This document shows, in pieces, positions 53,601 through 62,264 of a DNA stretch of 64,000 bases (position 1 is the first letter of the stretch; each line of letters starts with the position of its first letter). This stretch comes from Candidatus Zixiibacteriota bacterium (GTDB lineage: Bacteria > Zixibacteria > MSB-5A5 > GN15 > FEB-12). The DNA is taken from assembly GCA_029860345.1 (NCBI GenBank), contig JAOUBJ010000016.1:1-64000 (forward strand), read 5' to 3'. Position numbers and translations under genes: made by a program. The notes under the pieces were generated by a model. It was not told the DNA's origin. It did not search any database and saw only the letters and a program-made list of their open reading frames with translations.

Positions 53601-55453
53601 TCGGGGAAGGCAATTACCAACAGCCCTTTTACATTAAGCGAAAAGCCTTTATCGGCTGTGCCGATGACAATTCCGACACCCATCGCATTTTGCCCTTCGT
53701 TCATAGCCCACTTGGACATGTGAGTTATGCCGATAGGGGGTCTGGTGAAAACCTCGTAATAACGTTCATCGGCCGCCAGCCCGGTGTTGATCTGCAGCGC
53801 CATGTTGGCGGTGATAAGCCCCTGGAAACCGTAGATAGACAAACCAGTCTGGGCAATGGGAATACCGGTGGGGAGGAGACGGGCGTCTGCGAAAAGATAA
53901 AGGAAGGCGAAATCGTCAGCTTGATTGTAACCGATGATGATACCGACATCGATGGCCATATCGAGAGCGTAGAGTTCGAGGGCGCCCTGGCCGCGGAACT
54001 CAATAACGCCGGCTTCATTCTTGAAGGCGACTTCGATGCCGGCAGAAAAGGCACCGGCCACGGCAAACTGGACACCGATGCCTTCAAAACTAACCGATGG
54101 GTTGCCGCCCGCTGACGGGTCCCACTCAATGGTAAGCCCTTCAACCGATGCCCCGGCCGGTACGCCTTCGACAAGATTCACTTCGGCCGACAGAGCGATC
54201 AGCAGGCTCGTTTGGCTTGACTCGCCGCGAGCAAAACGGAATTTGGCGATGGTCAGTCGAACAAAATACCACTGCACTACAAGCGGGCTTGCGAAAGTGA
54301 TTCCGGCGCCTTCGGGAAGCAATAACTCACCGTTTGAATTGATGCCGATTTCGTCGAAGGTGATTTCGGGCCAGGTGGCGCCATCAAGCAGTATCTTCAA
54401 CCCACCGGACATGTAAATCTCATAGATGCCGCCATTACGAGCCACGCGCGCCGAGTTGATGGCGAAATCCGCAACGTTGGGATAACCAATAGTCACCAAA
54501 GAGGCGGCGCCACCGCCGGCTTCCGGCGGCTGTACAGCCGACAAAGCGGCCGAAAAGTTTCCATTGGCGTTGAATGAAACGTCGAGACCGATCCACTTTT
54601 CGTTGCCGCCTTCGTCAAAGGTGTCGAGGTGAATATCAACAGCCAGGGCCGCCTCAATCAACGCATTCTGGACAATGTCCAGCCCGAATCTTTTGAAGCG
54701 CAGCGGATATCCAAGGAATCTGCCGGAAACAGGATTGGCCAGGTCGGCCGAAAGCACCTCGCACTTGCCGGTAAAGCCGGTACTGCCGATGGCGGCATTG
54801 GCTATGGCGATCTGAAGGTCGGCGCCGGGATCGGTGTTCAGGTACTCGGCGGGAATGGTCACGGCGAGCAACTCTATGGCAACACCCTGAAAATCCTCGT
54901 GATCGACCAGGAACTCAGGGAGATCGAATATGCCGAACACTGGCCGAATGTCCTGAGCCTCGACAATGATGCCGGTTCCGCAGAGGTAGGCAGGGTCCAG
55001 GCTCGGCCCGGTGGCGTTTTCGATTGTGATCCCGTCGGGTGAGAAGCCAACATCACCGGTAATGGTAACTTCGGCCGGTCCATTACTGTTGACATCTTTC
55101 AAGACGCTTTCGTCAAACCTGAGACCAAAGGTGAGATCATCGAGGGTTATCGAAAAGTCCGGGCCGATCACCATTATCGCCGCGACAGTCGACCACTCCG
55201 TTCCGGCCGAGGCGAGGACCAACGAGAACAGATCGCAGCCGGGAATTCTCAGTTCGAGTGCACCCTCCCAGGCTAATCGTATCTCGATGACGAGGTTGTC
55301 TCCGTCGTCCGAAAGTACCGCCTCGGTGTAATACAGGTTGTCGAAGACAGCAGCAAGTTGATCCAGCGGGAGATAATCAGAAAGCGGGAAATCTGCTTGT
55401 TCGATTATCTCAGAAAGCGGGATAAGAGCCCGTTTATCCAGTGAATATGCCAC
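50687..55453 (-). CDS. 1588-residue strand-rich protein with mid-protein membrane hairpin, first gene of the six-gene unit
   Basis: GTG start with GGAG 5 bases upstream. No signal peptide. Residues ~1-880 are a long series of amphipathic strands (LVIEIRLAWEGALELRIPG, ALAVDIHLDTFDEGG, GALELYALDMAIDVGIIIGY, SLKLAGRIGAGYKGVSVGIR), suggesting a large barrel, bridge or beta-solenoid. Two hydrophobic helices at ~1080-1130 (LVFAAAVAIVLALLMLL and LLPILLLVALLLLVWVW) follow a Trp-rich stretch. An Asp/Pro/Lys-rich linker and Ig-like C-terminal part (YELRVSHTPQLKGPG) finish it. I cannot place it in a family; a distant likeness to the large DUF6603-type proteins was considered but not confirmed. It leads the operon. 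Confidence 0.8.
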   Translation of the reverse strand: MAYSLDKRALIPLSEIIEQADFPLSDYLPLDQLAAVFDNLYYTEAVLSDDGDNLVIEIRLAWEGALELRIPGCDLFSLVLASAGTEWSTVAAIMVIGPDFSITLDDLTFGLRFDESVLKDVNSNGPAEVTITGDVGFSPDGITIENATGPSLDPAYLCGTGIIVEAQDIRPVFGIFDLPEFLVDHEDFQGVAIELLAVTIPAEYLNTDPGADLQIAIANAAIGSTGFTGKCEVLSADLANPVSGRFLGYPLRFKRFGLDIVQNALIEAALAVDIHLDTFDEGGNEKWIGLDVSFNANGNFSAALSAVQPPEAGGGAASLVTIGYPNVADFAINSARVARNGGIYEIYMSGGLKILLDGATWPEITFDEIGINSNGELLLPEGAGITFASPLVVQWYFVRLTIAKFRFARGESSQTSLLIALSAEVNLVEGVPAGASVEGLTIEWDPSAGGNPSVSFEGIGVQFAVAGAFSAGIEVAFKNEAGVIEFRGQGALELYALDMAIDVGIIIGYNQADDFAFLYLFADARLLPTGIPIAQTGLSIYGFQGLITANMALQINTGLAADERYYEVFTRPPIGITHMSKWAMNEGQNAMGVGIVIGTADKGFSLNVKGLLVIAFPDITLLLQCRANFLKTKPDLSTSSEGNLDALLVYASGQSTLSIDIVAYWGMPHLFQVTGAARAFFSFSGVPGWFLMIGENSDGKRVSAQVLEVNNTWLFSAGFWFRLDEDGVLTGIKVEVGERYSRKGFWIEARGSAKGKMGLHWNPSQWEGSLKLAGRIGAGYKGVSVGIRLGGYLGANVFRPTEVRLRARACFSALLWDVCKSHTFKWKRPNPPQLESPLVNWAATPRHWTPDLTGTARPDENSQVTLDTGLVRIAGGTPTIKPHSAISLDFARSMKDDTGDFNEAVALSDDGFVTIGQRSNYSARYVLNDVELIRDPGGADENIALWGTWARETPHYNTVLRLLSSKRFGHDGTSSSSFVEPLDIDYCDEPEDTVVCFPLDDLEPGYGWLPDGSLYHWEVGDPDDDSRDNEGGVTLGEGDVLTIIPPGPVKDPEVVTKPDDGNGARPDGWWWKRLCRIPACRLVFAAAVAIVLALLMLLRPIPSILPPHVLLPILLLVALLLLVWVWMCHCRRRRGEDCGSWDKEKPSAQSTDKDPPDEKPTDPDDQTPGADDSDPDDTDDSPTETKPAEQDEQGSIVIKPEKGKTFTRICYKPGHGPSQWVTGTQSGGTLTTHEEWTVPPEAQILQPNQLYELRVSHTPQLKGPGNSVDSQLGSPVVESRRFRTSGPPLYVNALINYVQKVYPSNGNRPVYTGYDLEVVFHEAYVPFLYTSVGAQLRLRLLDGQGNVIRDAEGNVLLLVVSSEGEVTQRLSELWWERVYRENVTRGCIEGVPDFSIGYNTADIDLASVDAALTPNSQYIAQLVSNDAIDVPLFEWSFTTSAFETFTQLLSSGLSTDIPHVTLDDAATAGDFDTVCRRIGLRTINYVDRSKITPILNIAQDRVLGLLIEAPEPLDAVLRLTVTLDNNNTRLIANVDQTRVIVVHHDGDSWPKQPLALKATWLRDIGSVGQTYAVAGDTAAEEVEYEVML

Positions 55454-56138
55454 AACAACTCCGGGCTCGGCGCCCTTGGCGATTAATTCGATCGACTAGT
55501 TTTTATAGAGACTCAACAGCCTGATGATTGAGCAAAAAATGTCGCACTGCGCCAGCCGTTACCATCAGGTACCTTTTGCCATGATCCACTCAACACCACT
55601 TCTGTGGGGGGTGGACAAAGTATCGGCTCCTCTGGCCTGATACGCGGATGCCGAAACATATATTCGCCCTCATAGCCTGTCAAGGTGATTCTACAGACCA
55701 AGCGTTCCAACCACGGTCTTTTTCAGACAGTCTGAAAAGGCAGGTGGCTGTCCGTTAATGGGTCGTTCAGTGCACCCAGGGGTGCTCCCACCCCCGGTGA
55801 AGCGAGTCAATGCCAATGGCTTACGCCGCGGCGGTTCAGAAACCAACAAAGCCCGGGTTGCATTAATACTGTGCTGCATATCAACCGACCTGTAAAATGA
55901 GAGTGGAGAGTCTTCGTCCATTATCTTGTATGATAGATACAACTGGGTATCCTATCCACGAGGACGGAAAACGAGAATATGACCAACTCATCCGGCGATG
56001 CAACACTCAAAAACTCGGCCTCTCCAGGACACGGTGGCCAGATTAACCGAAAACCTGGTCCGGCGCTGCCGGTTGGACGACGACCAGATCCTTCGAATCA
56101 ATCAATCGTTCGAGCGCGCCTGCACCGTTCCGTATCGA
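55454..56138. other. Intergenic region, no supported gene
   Basis: About 685 bases between the six-gene unit and the end of the M4 peptidase gene. It holds the palindrome GCACCC-AG-GGGTGC (about 55772-55785) and a C-rich stretch. Two minus-strand frames (55513-55710 and 55691-55942) lack ribosome sites and family features and are left out. No convincing promoter for the six-gene unit was found; a TATAAA sits near 55503 on the minus strand without a good -35. Confidence 0.5.
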
Positions 56139-59100
56139 CTACGGGCACGGGGGCGGTGCATCACCGCCGGTGAACATGTAGTCAACGAAATAGACCAAAT
56201 CGGAGATATCGACTTCGCCAAGGCCGTCGATACTCGCATCATAATAACAGTATGGTTCGATTCCGCCGCTGAACATGTAATCGACCATGTGCACAAGGTC
56301 CGAAATGTCAACAGACCCGCTGTGGTCAAGGTCGGCCCTCAGTTCGCAACAGGCCGAGGGAGAGGTGGCGTGTATTTGATCCAGGACATTATGAAGTCCG
56401 GCATGACCTTCCCTCGAATACAAGTAGGCGGCACGATATCTGAGAGTCTTTCCCGCCTGTAGCGAATCCATAGCAAAGGTGATTAGGTGGCTCAGACCTC
56501 CATCATGATTTGGAACCTGTATGCCATCTTCGGTCATCTCCATCTGGCGATACATGTGACCGGGGTTGTAATATACGCCGGGATAGGAGTGTGTAATCAG
56601 CCGTACATTACGGGGCGGGTCGTCCAACGCCGCCAAACCGGTTACGATTGAATCTCCAGTGTTCTGCGGAACCCAGGGAATAGTAATCATGTGGTTCGCA
56701 CTATCTATCAAGTAAGGGATTGTGTCGCCGGTGCCTTCATAGCTTGGATTGAGAATGTAACCGTGGATTCCAGAGAGTACAGGTTGCGGTTCGGGGCAAT
56801 CGGATGTTAGAGTGTACTCGACAGTTATATATGTCCCGCAATAGCCGATCGGCATTCCTCCCGTCTCATACTGATAACGAAAAGTACCTTTGATTCTACC
56901 ATCATTACTGGCGAAGGCGCCGGATACAAGGGAGTCTGAGTTGATTGCCTCCTCGTACTCAAGTTCTTGCACCGGGACCAGGTTTGGCTCAGGATATTGG
57001 TGAAGTAAGAGATAATTTGAAGTGAATCCTTGATACATAATCGTGTCGACACCAACAACGGTCATAACGATAAACGCTAAGTTACCCTTGAATAAGTGAC
57101 CCCTATAGCCTATGTATCCTCCGTAGTCGAAGAGCGAAAACAGCCTTTCCAGTCCGCCCCGGTTGGTCGGCCGAATCTCAAAACAGTTTGTTGGCGTTAT
57201 AACAGCAGTATCGTGATCCAGCACCGTCGTAGGGGCGCCAAGAAGCAGCTCAATCGGTACGAGTATTTCAGGCGTGATGATCGACGAAGTTGTGATTTCC
57301 AGTGTATCTCTAATAGTCCCGATGTCGCACGGATCCGTGATTTCTGTGGCGTCAAAGTACAGGTCTATTGATACAGGATTTGATATTGAAGTTGTGACTG
57401 GAAGAGTCGTACCTATTTCCACATGCCCCTGAGAACTCTCTATATCGGTAATCGTAATCGTCTCAGTTGTGCGGTTTTGAAGTGTAATGACTGTGTCCCA
57501 TAATTCACCATGAACAAGTACGCCTCCATCGATCTCCGAGGGAAACACCAACACTGAGCCGAAACCTACCGAATCAAGCGCCGCCACGACAGCATCAAAC
57601 TCCGGACTTGTCGATCCGTACAAATCGTCCGCCGCAGTCGTGAGCATGAGTGCCCAAAAATCAAAGCTCGAAGAAGGTGTCAGATAAACCGTCAAAGTAC
57701 GATACCAGATTTCCGCCGCCGACTCACGACCGATTGTACTGGCTACCAGGTATCCGACCCGATTGGGAATACCGGAATTAAAGTGAACGCCGCCATTGTC
57801 GATGCCTATCGGCATGTCTACAAACTCACTCAGATGAGCCGGTTGCACACCACCGAATTCAAAGGGATATCCGTATCCTAAGTGCGGATTCTCCATATTG
57901 CGTAAATATCCGGGATCGGCCAGGACGGTCTGATCACCCATCAGCCAGTTAGTACCGTCGATCATATTACCGAAGAAGTCGGAAAAAGACTCGTTCAGAG
58001 CGCCCGATTCAAAGGTGTAAATAAGGCCGGCTGAGAAATGAGTGACGCCGTGCGTGAATTCATGACCGACGATATCGGGATCAGCGTGGAATTCACGAAA
58101 TTTCTCACCGTCACCGTCACCAAAGCCGATATAGGGATCACCCAGCTCAGTAAGTGTGAAGAAGGCGTTGTTGTAGTCGGCAGAATCAAAAAAACTCACG
58201 CGGACTGTGCCACCTGAACCATCCCAGCTGTTTAAGCCAAACCGATCATAAAAGTACTCAAAAGATTGTTCGGTCCAGTAGTGACAGGAAACGGCTGCTT
58301 TCAAAACATCATTGTCGTCGAATATTCCATCCTGATTGGGATCAATAACCGGATCGCTGCCGGACAAAATCTCTTTGTAAGTAACAATCACTCCGTTGAG
58401 GTCATCCACCGGTGGTGTGAACATTGATCGAGAACCATCAATCATTGATATGTCGCTACCAATCTGGTAAGCGTGGAACTCTCGGTTCACATTCCACAAA
58501 TCCGGACCCGAACTCAGGACAGGACCGTCGGAACACAGGGCATTATGCTTGTGTAAGAATTGACCGCTGTGTGCATCGACGAATACCACCCACTCAAAAG
58601 GAATGCTCTTGCCGGTAACCGTCACCTGCCAGGCAAGATGAGGTGAGTTTTCTTCCGGGACAATCAGTAACCGCTGGTTAGTCACGATCTCCTGCGGTGG
58701 TTGCTGGTCGGTCAAATGCTCTACTGCGACGACAGCCGCGTCCGAGGCTGTGACGTTCGGTTTGATGTCAATGTCCGGAGAAGGTATAGTCTGCCCGGCA
58801 ACCATATAGATGTCGTCATCCCGGCCAAAATGGAAAATCTTTTGACAACCCCAAACTTCGATGCCCTGGTAGGTCTGATTGAAACGCAGATGGGATAAAC
58901 CGAGTTGGTCGGTTGTTTCCGTTACCAGTTCAAGCTCGTTATTGACGTTGAACAGCCTGAAGACCGACGGAAGTTCCCGGGCGAGTTTCTTGGCTCTCTC
59001 TTCTCTTGATAGCCCTCGCTCGGCCGGGAAATCCCCAATCAACACTTCGGCTGTCTGGCTATGAGGATTCATAACTACGGTATGCACGTTTCCGGATTGA

Positions 59101-59237
59101 GGAGATTCGGAGTACAAGCTGATACGCTCGCGACCAACCGCCTCCATCGAGATAAGGGTGAGGGCCAGGGCTGCAAAAACATAGGTGTGTTTCAATTTGA
59201 TCCTCTCTCTGTCTGCGAATTCGAAGAACTTCATCAC
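56139..59237 (-). CDS. Exported thermolysin-type (M4) metallopeptidase with dockerin
   Basis: 1032 residues. The N-terminal signal (TYVFAALALTLISMEAVG) lies after a short charged lead; a later internal start is possible. An FTP-type propeptide (~40-130; LSHLRFNQTYQGIEVWG) and PepSY-like stretch precede the M4 domain. The zinc site is complete: HEFTH at residues 392-396 and third ligand Glu416 in GALNESFSD, exactly 24 residues apart as in thermolysin. The catalytic C-terminal lobe has DNGGVHFNSGIPN and the fold end near residue 560. A strand-rich extension follows, and a paired dockerin (RADLDHSGSVDISDLVHMVD, then VDYMFTGGDAPPPCP) closes it. Extracellular endopeptidase, probably calcium dependent and self-processed. 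Confidence 0.95.
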   Translation of the reverse strand: MMKFFEFADRERIKLKHTYVFAALALTLISMEAVGRERISLYSESPQSGNVHTVVMNPHSQTAEVLIGDFPAERGLSREERAKKLARELPSVFRLFNVNNELELVTETTDQLGLSHLRFNQTYQGIEVWGCQKIFHFGRDDDIYMVAGQTIPSPDIDIKPNVTASDAAVVAVEHLTDQQPPQEIVTNQRLLIVPEENSPHLAWQVTVTGKSIPFEWVVFVDAHSGQFLHKHNALCSDGPVLSSGPDLWNVNREFHAYQIGSDISMIDGSRSMFTPPVDDLNGVIVTYKEILSGSDPVIDPNQDGIFDDNDVLKAAVSCHYWTEQSFEYFYDRFGLNSWDGSGGTVRVSFFDSADYNNAFFTLTELGDPYIGFGDGDGEKFREFHADPDIVGHEFTHGVTHFSAGLIYTFESGALNESFSDFFGNMIDGTNWLMGDQTVLADPGYLRNMENPHLGYGYPFEFGGVQPAHLSEFVDMPIGIDNGGVHFNSGIPNRVGYLVASTIGRESAAEIWYRTLTVYLTPSSSFDFWALMLTTAADDLYGSTSPEFDAVVAALDSVGFGSVLVFPSEIDGGVLVHGELWDTVITLQNRTTETITITDIESSQGHVEIGTTLPVTTSISNPVSIDLYFDATEITDPCDIGTIRDTLEITTSSIITPEILVPIELLLGAPTTVLDHDTAVITPTNCFEIRPTNRGGLERLFSLFDYGGYIGYRGHLFKGNLAFIVMTVVGVDTIMYQGFTSNYLLLHQYPEPNLVPVQELEYEEAINSDSLVSGAFASNDGRIKGTFRYQYETGGMPIGYCGTYITVEYTLTSDCPEPQPVLSGIHGYILNPSYEGTGDTIPYLIDSANHMITIPWVPQNTGDSIVTGLAALDDPPRNVRLITHSYPGVYYNPGHMYRQMEMTEDGIQVPNHDGGLSHLITFAMDSLQAGKTLRYRAAYLYSREGHAGLHNVLDQIHATSPSACCELRADLDHSGSVDISDLVHMVDYMFSGGIEPYCYYDASIDGLGEVDISDLVYFVDYMFTGGDAPPPCP

Positions 59238-59587
59238 TATAAAGCCAAGCCGAAAAGTCTCACATAGTTGTCAGGACAAACCTCTTCTCGTAGTAGTAGT
59301 CGATACGGTCTCGAATTCCTTACAAGTATAATCAAAAGGCAGGATTCGGGTATCTTTATTCTCAAGGCTCCGGTTTTCAGTCGGTTATTGACGTTGGTTG
59401 ATAGTCGTATCAGACGGCGCGGGGTTGTATCGGGGTCAATCGATCAATCTTAAGGCGATCGGTGATTGTATGTTGATTTGCTTTGGAACTGCCGGAAGGC
59501 TTCAGTGTCGGCCTTGTTGTCATCGATAATGAAGATGGTACAGACAAAGTAGGCTATCGCTAATTGAACTACAATTACCGAAAGGTT
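59238..59587. other. Intergenic region, nothing recognised apart from the GNAT promoter at its end
   Basis: About 350 bases upstream of the acetyltransferase, ending in the promoter at 59588-59616. No gene or RNA was recognised. Confidence 0.5.
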
Positions 59588-59616
59588 TTGACGACGTGCA
59601 GTAATCGTACTATACT
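59588..59616 (+). promoter_or_regulatory. Near-consensus promoter with almost leaderless start
   Basis: TTGACG (59588-59593), 17-base spacer, TATACT (59611-59616). The ATG at 59628 is only 11 bases after the -10 box, giving a 5' leader of about five bases. Confidence 0.7.
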
Positions 59617-59627
59617 TGAATGTAATC

Positions 59628-60089
59628 ATGAACTTCCGACCTGCCATAAAAACCGATCTAAAAACCGTTATGACATGGATACCGGATGCAGAGAGTTGTC
59701 TGGTTTGGGCGGGGCCTAAAGTCAGATTCCCTTTGGAATTGGAACAGTTATACCAGGCTATCGAGTTTGAGAAGACTCGGACATATTCTCTGTATGATAA
59801 TAGAGAAATACTCGCACTGGGTCAGATCAGACTATTTGAAAGTGACCGGGGACACTTATCGAGAATAGTCGTCAAGCCGTCATCGCGGGGCAAAGGTATC
59901 GGACGAATCTTCTGCCAGGAATTAATCAACGAAGCCAGGAAGCTCAACTGCCAAACAATTTCATTAAATGTCGTCAAAGAGAACTCTATTGCGATAAGCC
60001 TATATACAAAACTGGGGTTTATAGTACCATCCAAACAGCCGGATGATGTCAGAATCAGAAAAAACATCGTCCGCATGGAGCTTGGGTAG
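59628..60089 (+). CDS. GNAT-family N-acetyltransferase
   Basis: 153 residues from the ATG at 59628; there is no Shine-Dalgarno site, consistent with the almost leaderless promoter. GNAT landmarks: FRPAIKTDLKTVMTWIPDAE opening, acetyl-CoA loop IVVKPSSRGKGIGRIFCQEL (motif A, Arg/Gly-x-x-Gly), ISLNVVKENSIAISLYTKLG (motif B) and FIVPSK. Substrate unknown; it is not obviously linked to the next gene, which has its own ribosome site 107 bases on. Confidence 0.92.
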   Translation: MNFRPAIKTDLKTVMTWIPDAESCLVWAGPKVRFPLELEQLYQAIEFEKTRTYSLYDNREILALGQIRLFESDRGHLSRIVVKPSSRGKGIGRIFCQELINEARKLNCQTISLNVVKENSIAISLYTKLGFIVPSKQPDDVRIRKNIVRMELG

Positions 60090-60195
60090 TTCTATCCTTG
60101 TCAAAATACCGTTCCTCGCTTCCTGTTGTTTGGATTCTCGGACGGCACTATACTGAGACTGACCAAAGAGATTCATAACTTGAGGAGTAATACAC

Positions 60196-60675
60196 ATGAA
60201 AAGAACCAACCTTGCATTTCTAATCGCTCTGTTGGCATTGTCGGCTATGGCTCTCACGCCCTGTCTTGCCGATTCGGACCAGAAGCCCACCCAGAATGAC
60301 GCTGGTTCAAAAGAGTTCCAAACTCAATTGGATGAAGTTGATGATCACCTTGTTATCCTCTGGACGAGTGGTGACAAAGAAGTAGCCATCAAAATGGTAT
60401 TCATGTACGCATTCAATGCTAAGAAAAATGGATGGTGGGAAGAGATCACATTCATAGTCTGGGGGCCTTCCTCGAAACTGACCTCCGAAGACTCCGACAT
60501 CCAGGATTATATAAAGAAGATGCTTGGTGAAGGCATAGATATAAAAGCATGCAAAGCGTGCGCCGACTTGTACGGGGTATCTGACACACTGGCATCTATT
60601 GGAATCGAAGTCAAGTATATGGGTACGGATCTAACCGCGTTCCTGAAATCCGGTACTAAACTGATGACGTTCTAG
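60196..60675 (+). CDS. Exported DsrE-like protein
   Basis: 159 residues, GAGGAG 8-9 bases before the ATG. The Sec signal is TNLAFLIALLALSAMALTPC with cleavage probably after CLA. The mature part has the DsrE/DsrF-like order: VILWTSGDKEVAIKMVFMYA, WWEEITFIVWGPSSKLTSED and a cysteine pair in KACKACADLYGV. DsrE proteins move sulfur or act as redox partners. An exported version may bind a thiol or metal in the periplasm. It is more AT-rich than the Hmc genes downstream. Confidence 0.85.
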   Translation: MKRTNLAFLIALLALSAMALTPCLADSDQKPTQNDAGSKEFQTQLDEVDDHLVILWTSGDKEVAIKMVFMYAFNAKKNGWWEEITFIVWGPSSKLTSEDSDIQDYIKKMLGEGIDIKACKACADLYGVSDTLASIGIEVKYMGTDLTAFLKSGTKLMTF

Positions 60676-60862
60676 CGTTGCGAGTTCTGTCAGGATCGGT
60701 CCCTTTAGTATTTCTTAAGCCGGAGAATCGGCGAGAGTCACAGCATACGCGGTCGATTCGGCTGTCATGTACATCTCGGCGTAAATGTCGACTTCTGTCG
60801 GTGTTCTATGCCTGTACGCGAATCGACTGCAGTGTAGTTGTGTTTGTTAACGGATGTGTGAC

Positions 60863-60922
60863 AAGAAAGCGGGGTCTGCGAGACGAGTTCCGCAGCTGGG
60901 TTATCGAGAATTCGGCGGCCCG
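60863..60922 (+). repeat. Remnant related to the 4.5-kb repeat
   Basis: Encodes RKRGLRDEFRSWVIEN, 14 of 16 residues identical to the minus-strand remnant at 4513-4573. Confidence 0.6.
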
Positions 60923-61114
60923 ATCCGCAGCAAGACCAACTTCCGCCAGTTAGACGAGCTTACTCCTGGCTCCCCGACTGGGTGCTGCTTACCGAACGAT
61001 CGCGGTGGTTTGACTGTAGGGTTCCGCCACTATAACCGTTGAAAATCACCACACCCATCCCTCTGCGCATGCCCTTAGCGTTCAACGACAATCATAACGG
61101 ACCACTTAAGAAGG

Positions 61115-61131
61115 TGTAGGGTTTCCCTACA
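61115..61131. promoter_or_regulatory. Perfect palindrome upstream of the Hmc-like operon
   Basis: TGTAGGG-TTT-CCCTACA, 7-base arms, 216 bases before the ATG at 61347. Candidate operator; the regulator is unknown. Confidence 0.4.
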
Positions 61132-61346
61132 TATCAAATGGGCACAGGGAGAATCGCGGTTTTGGCTGGCGGTCCGTAACTCTTCTTAACACATTGTAGT
61201 ATACCGCATTATGTCATAGTCGTGGGGCCAGCCGGTTGTCTGGCACACCTTCTGCTATTGAGTTTCATGTGAATACAATCACAAGGACGTAGCAGACTTG
61301 CTGATTGCGAGAGGTTTGGACAATGCGGTTAAACAGGTGACACCTT

Positions 61347-62264
61347 ATGAACATTGGAAGAAGAGATTTTCTCAAACTGGGGGCAACCGCCTCGTGCATG
61401 GCCGGTCTGGCCGGTGGCGCCGAGGCCACCGAGGAGTTTGACGGCTGGCCCGACAGTCTTGGCATGCTGGTCGACACCACTATTTGTATCGGGTCCAACT
61501 GTCGGCGATGCGAAGAGGCATGCAAGAAGGTGAACGATCTCAGCCTTACCGATTTGGATCTATCCGACGACTCGGTGTTCGACAATCAGCGACGCACCGA
61601 CTCCGACAACTTCACGGTGGTCAACCGGTTTGACAATCCCAATGATCCCGACAAGCCGATTTTTGTCAAGCGGCAGTGTATGCATTGCGCCGAACCGGCC
61701 TGCGCCTCAGCCTGCCTGGTGCGAGCCTTTACCAAGTCGCCGGAGGGAGCGGTGGTATACAACCCGGATGTGTGTATCGGGTGTCGCTACTGTATGGTTG
61801 CATGTCCCTTCTATGCTCCAGCGTATGATTACTTCGATGCCGCCTCGCCGGAGGTGCGCAAGTGCACCATGTGTCATGATCGAATCAAAGAGGGCAGGAA
61901 ACCGGCCTGCGCCGAGATTTGTCCCAAAGAAGCCATTACCTTTGGCAAGCGTAGCGATCTGATCAAATTGGCACGTGACAAGATCCGAAACCACCCAGAT
62001 CGATATCAGGATCATATCTATGGCGAGAACGAAGTGGGCGGAACCAGTTGGCTCTACTTAGCCGGTGTCGATTTCGCAAACCTCGGATTCGATACGAACT
62101 TGGGTAACACAGAGTACCCACTTCTGACACGAGGCTTCCTCAGCGCCGTACCCCTGGTGTTGACCATCTGGCCGGTGCTACTGGTTGGGCTTTACCGCGC
62201 GACAAAAGAACGAGGCAATCCGGCCGGTCAAGATGGCGACACCAATGAAGAAAGGGCAGCATGA
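61347..62264 (+). CDS. Tat-exported Fe-S electron-transfer subunit (HmcB/HybA-like)
   Basis: 305 residues, AGGTGA site before the ATG. The twin-arginine signal is NIGRRDFLKLGATASCMAGL. Ferredoxin-type cysteine motifs fit four [4Fe-4S] clusters: CIGSNCRRCEEAC, CMHCAEPACASACLV, CIGCRYCMVACPF, CTMCHDRIKEGRKPACAEIC. A C-terminal anchor (LTIWPVLLVGLYRA) holds it to the outside of the membrane. This length and layout match HmcB-like subunits, which pass electrons between a periplasmic cytochrome and the NrfD-like membrane subunit. It overlaps the next gene by 4 bases. First gene of an Hmc-like operon. Confidence 0.95.
   Translation: MNIGRRDFLKLGATASCMAGLAGGAEATEEFDGWPDSLGMLVDTTICIGSNCRRCEEACKKVNDLSLTDLDLSDDSVFDNQRRTDSDNFTVVNRFDNPNDPDKPIFVKRQCMHCAEPACASACLVRAFTKSPEGAVVYNPDVCIGCRYCMVACPFYAPAYDYFDAASPEVRKCTMCHDRIKEGRKPACAEICPKEAITFGKRSDLIKLARDKIRNHPDRYQDHIYGENEVGGTSWLYLAGVDFANLGFDTNLGNTEYPLLTRGFLSAVPLVLTIWPVLLVGLYRATKERGNPAGQDGDTNEERAA

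Larger units (their letters stand above)
60676..61346. other. Intergenic region with repeat remnant and palindrome
   Basis: About 670 bases. Near 60863-60922 the plus strand encodes RKRGLRDEFRSWVIEN, a close match to the minus-strand remnant at 4513-4573. A perfect palindrome lies at 61115-61131. A TTAACA box near 61197 is a possible -35 for the Hmc-like operon. No intact gene is accepted; the frame at 60678-60953 ends in this remnant and lacks other features. Confidence 0.55.

Noticed and set aside
40882-55453. Contractile injection or phage-tail system
   Set aside because: No sheath, tube, spike, baseplate-ATPase or terminase motif was seen; only large strand-rich, Fn3, TPR and membrane proteins.
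55513-55942. Two small minus-strand frames
   Set aside because: No ribosome site, no family features; composition resembles repeat DNA.
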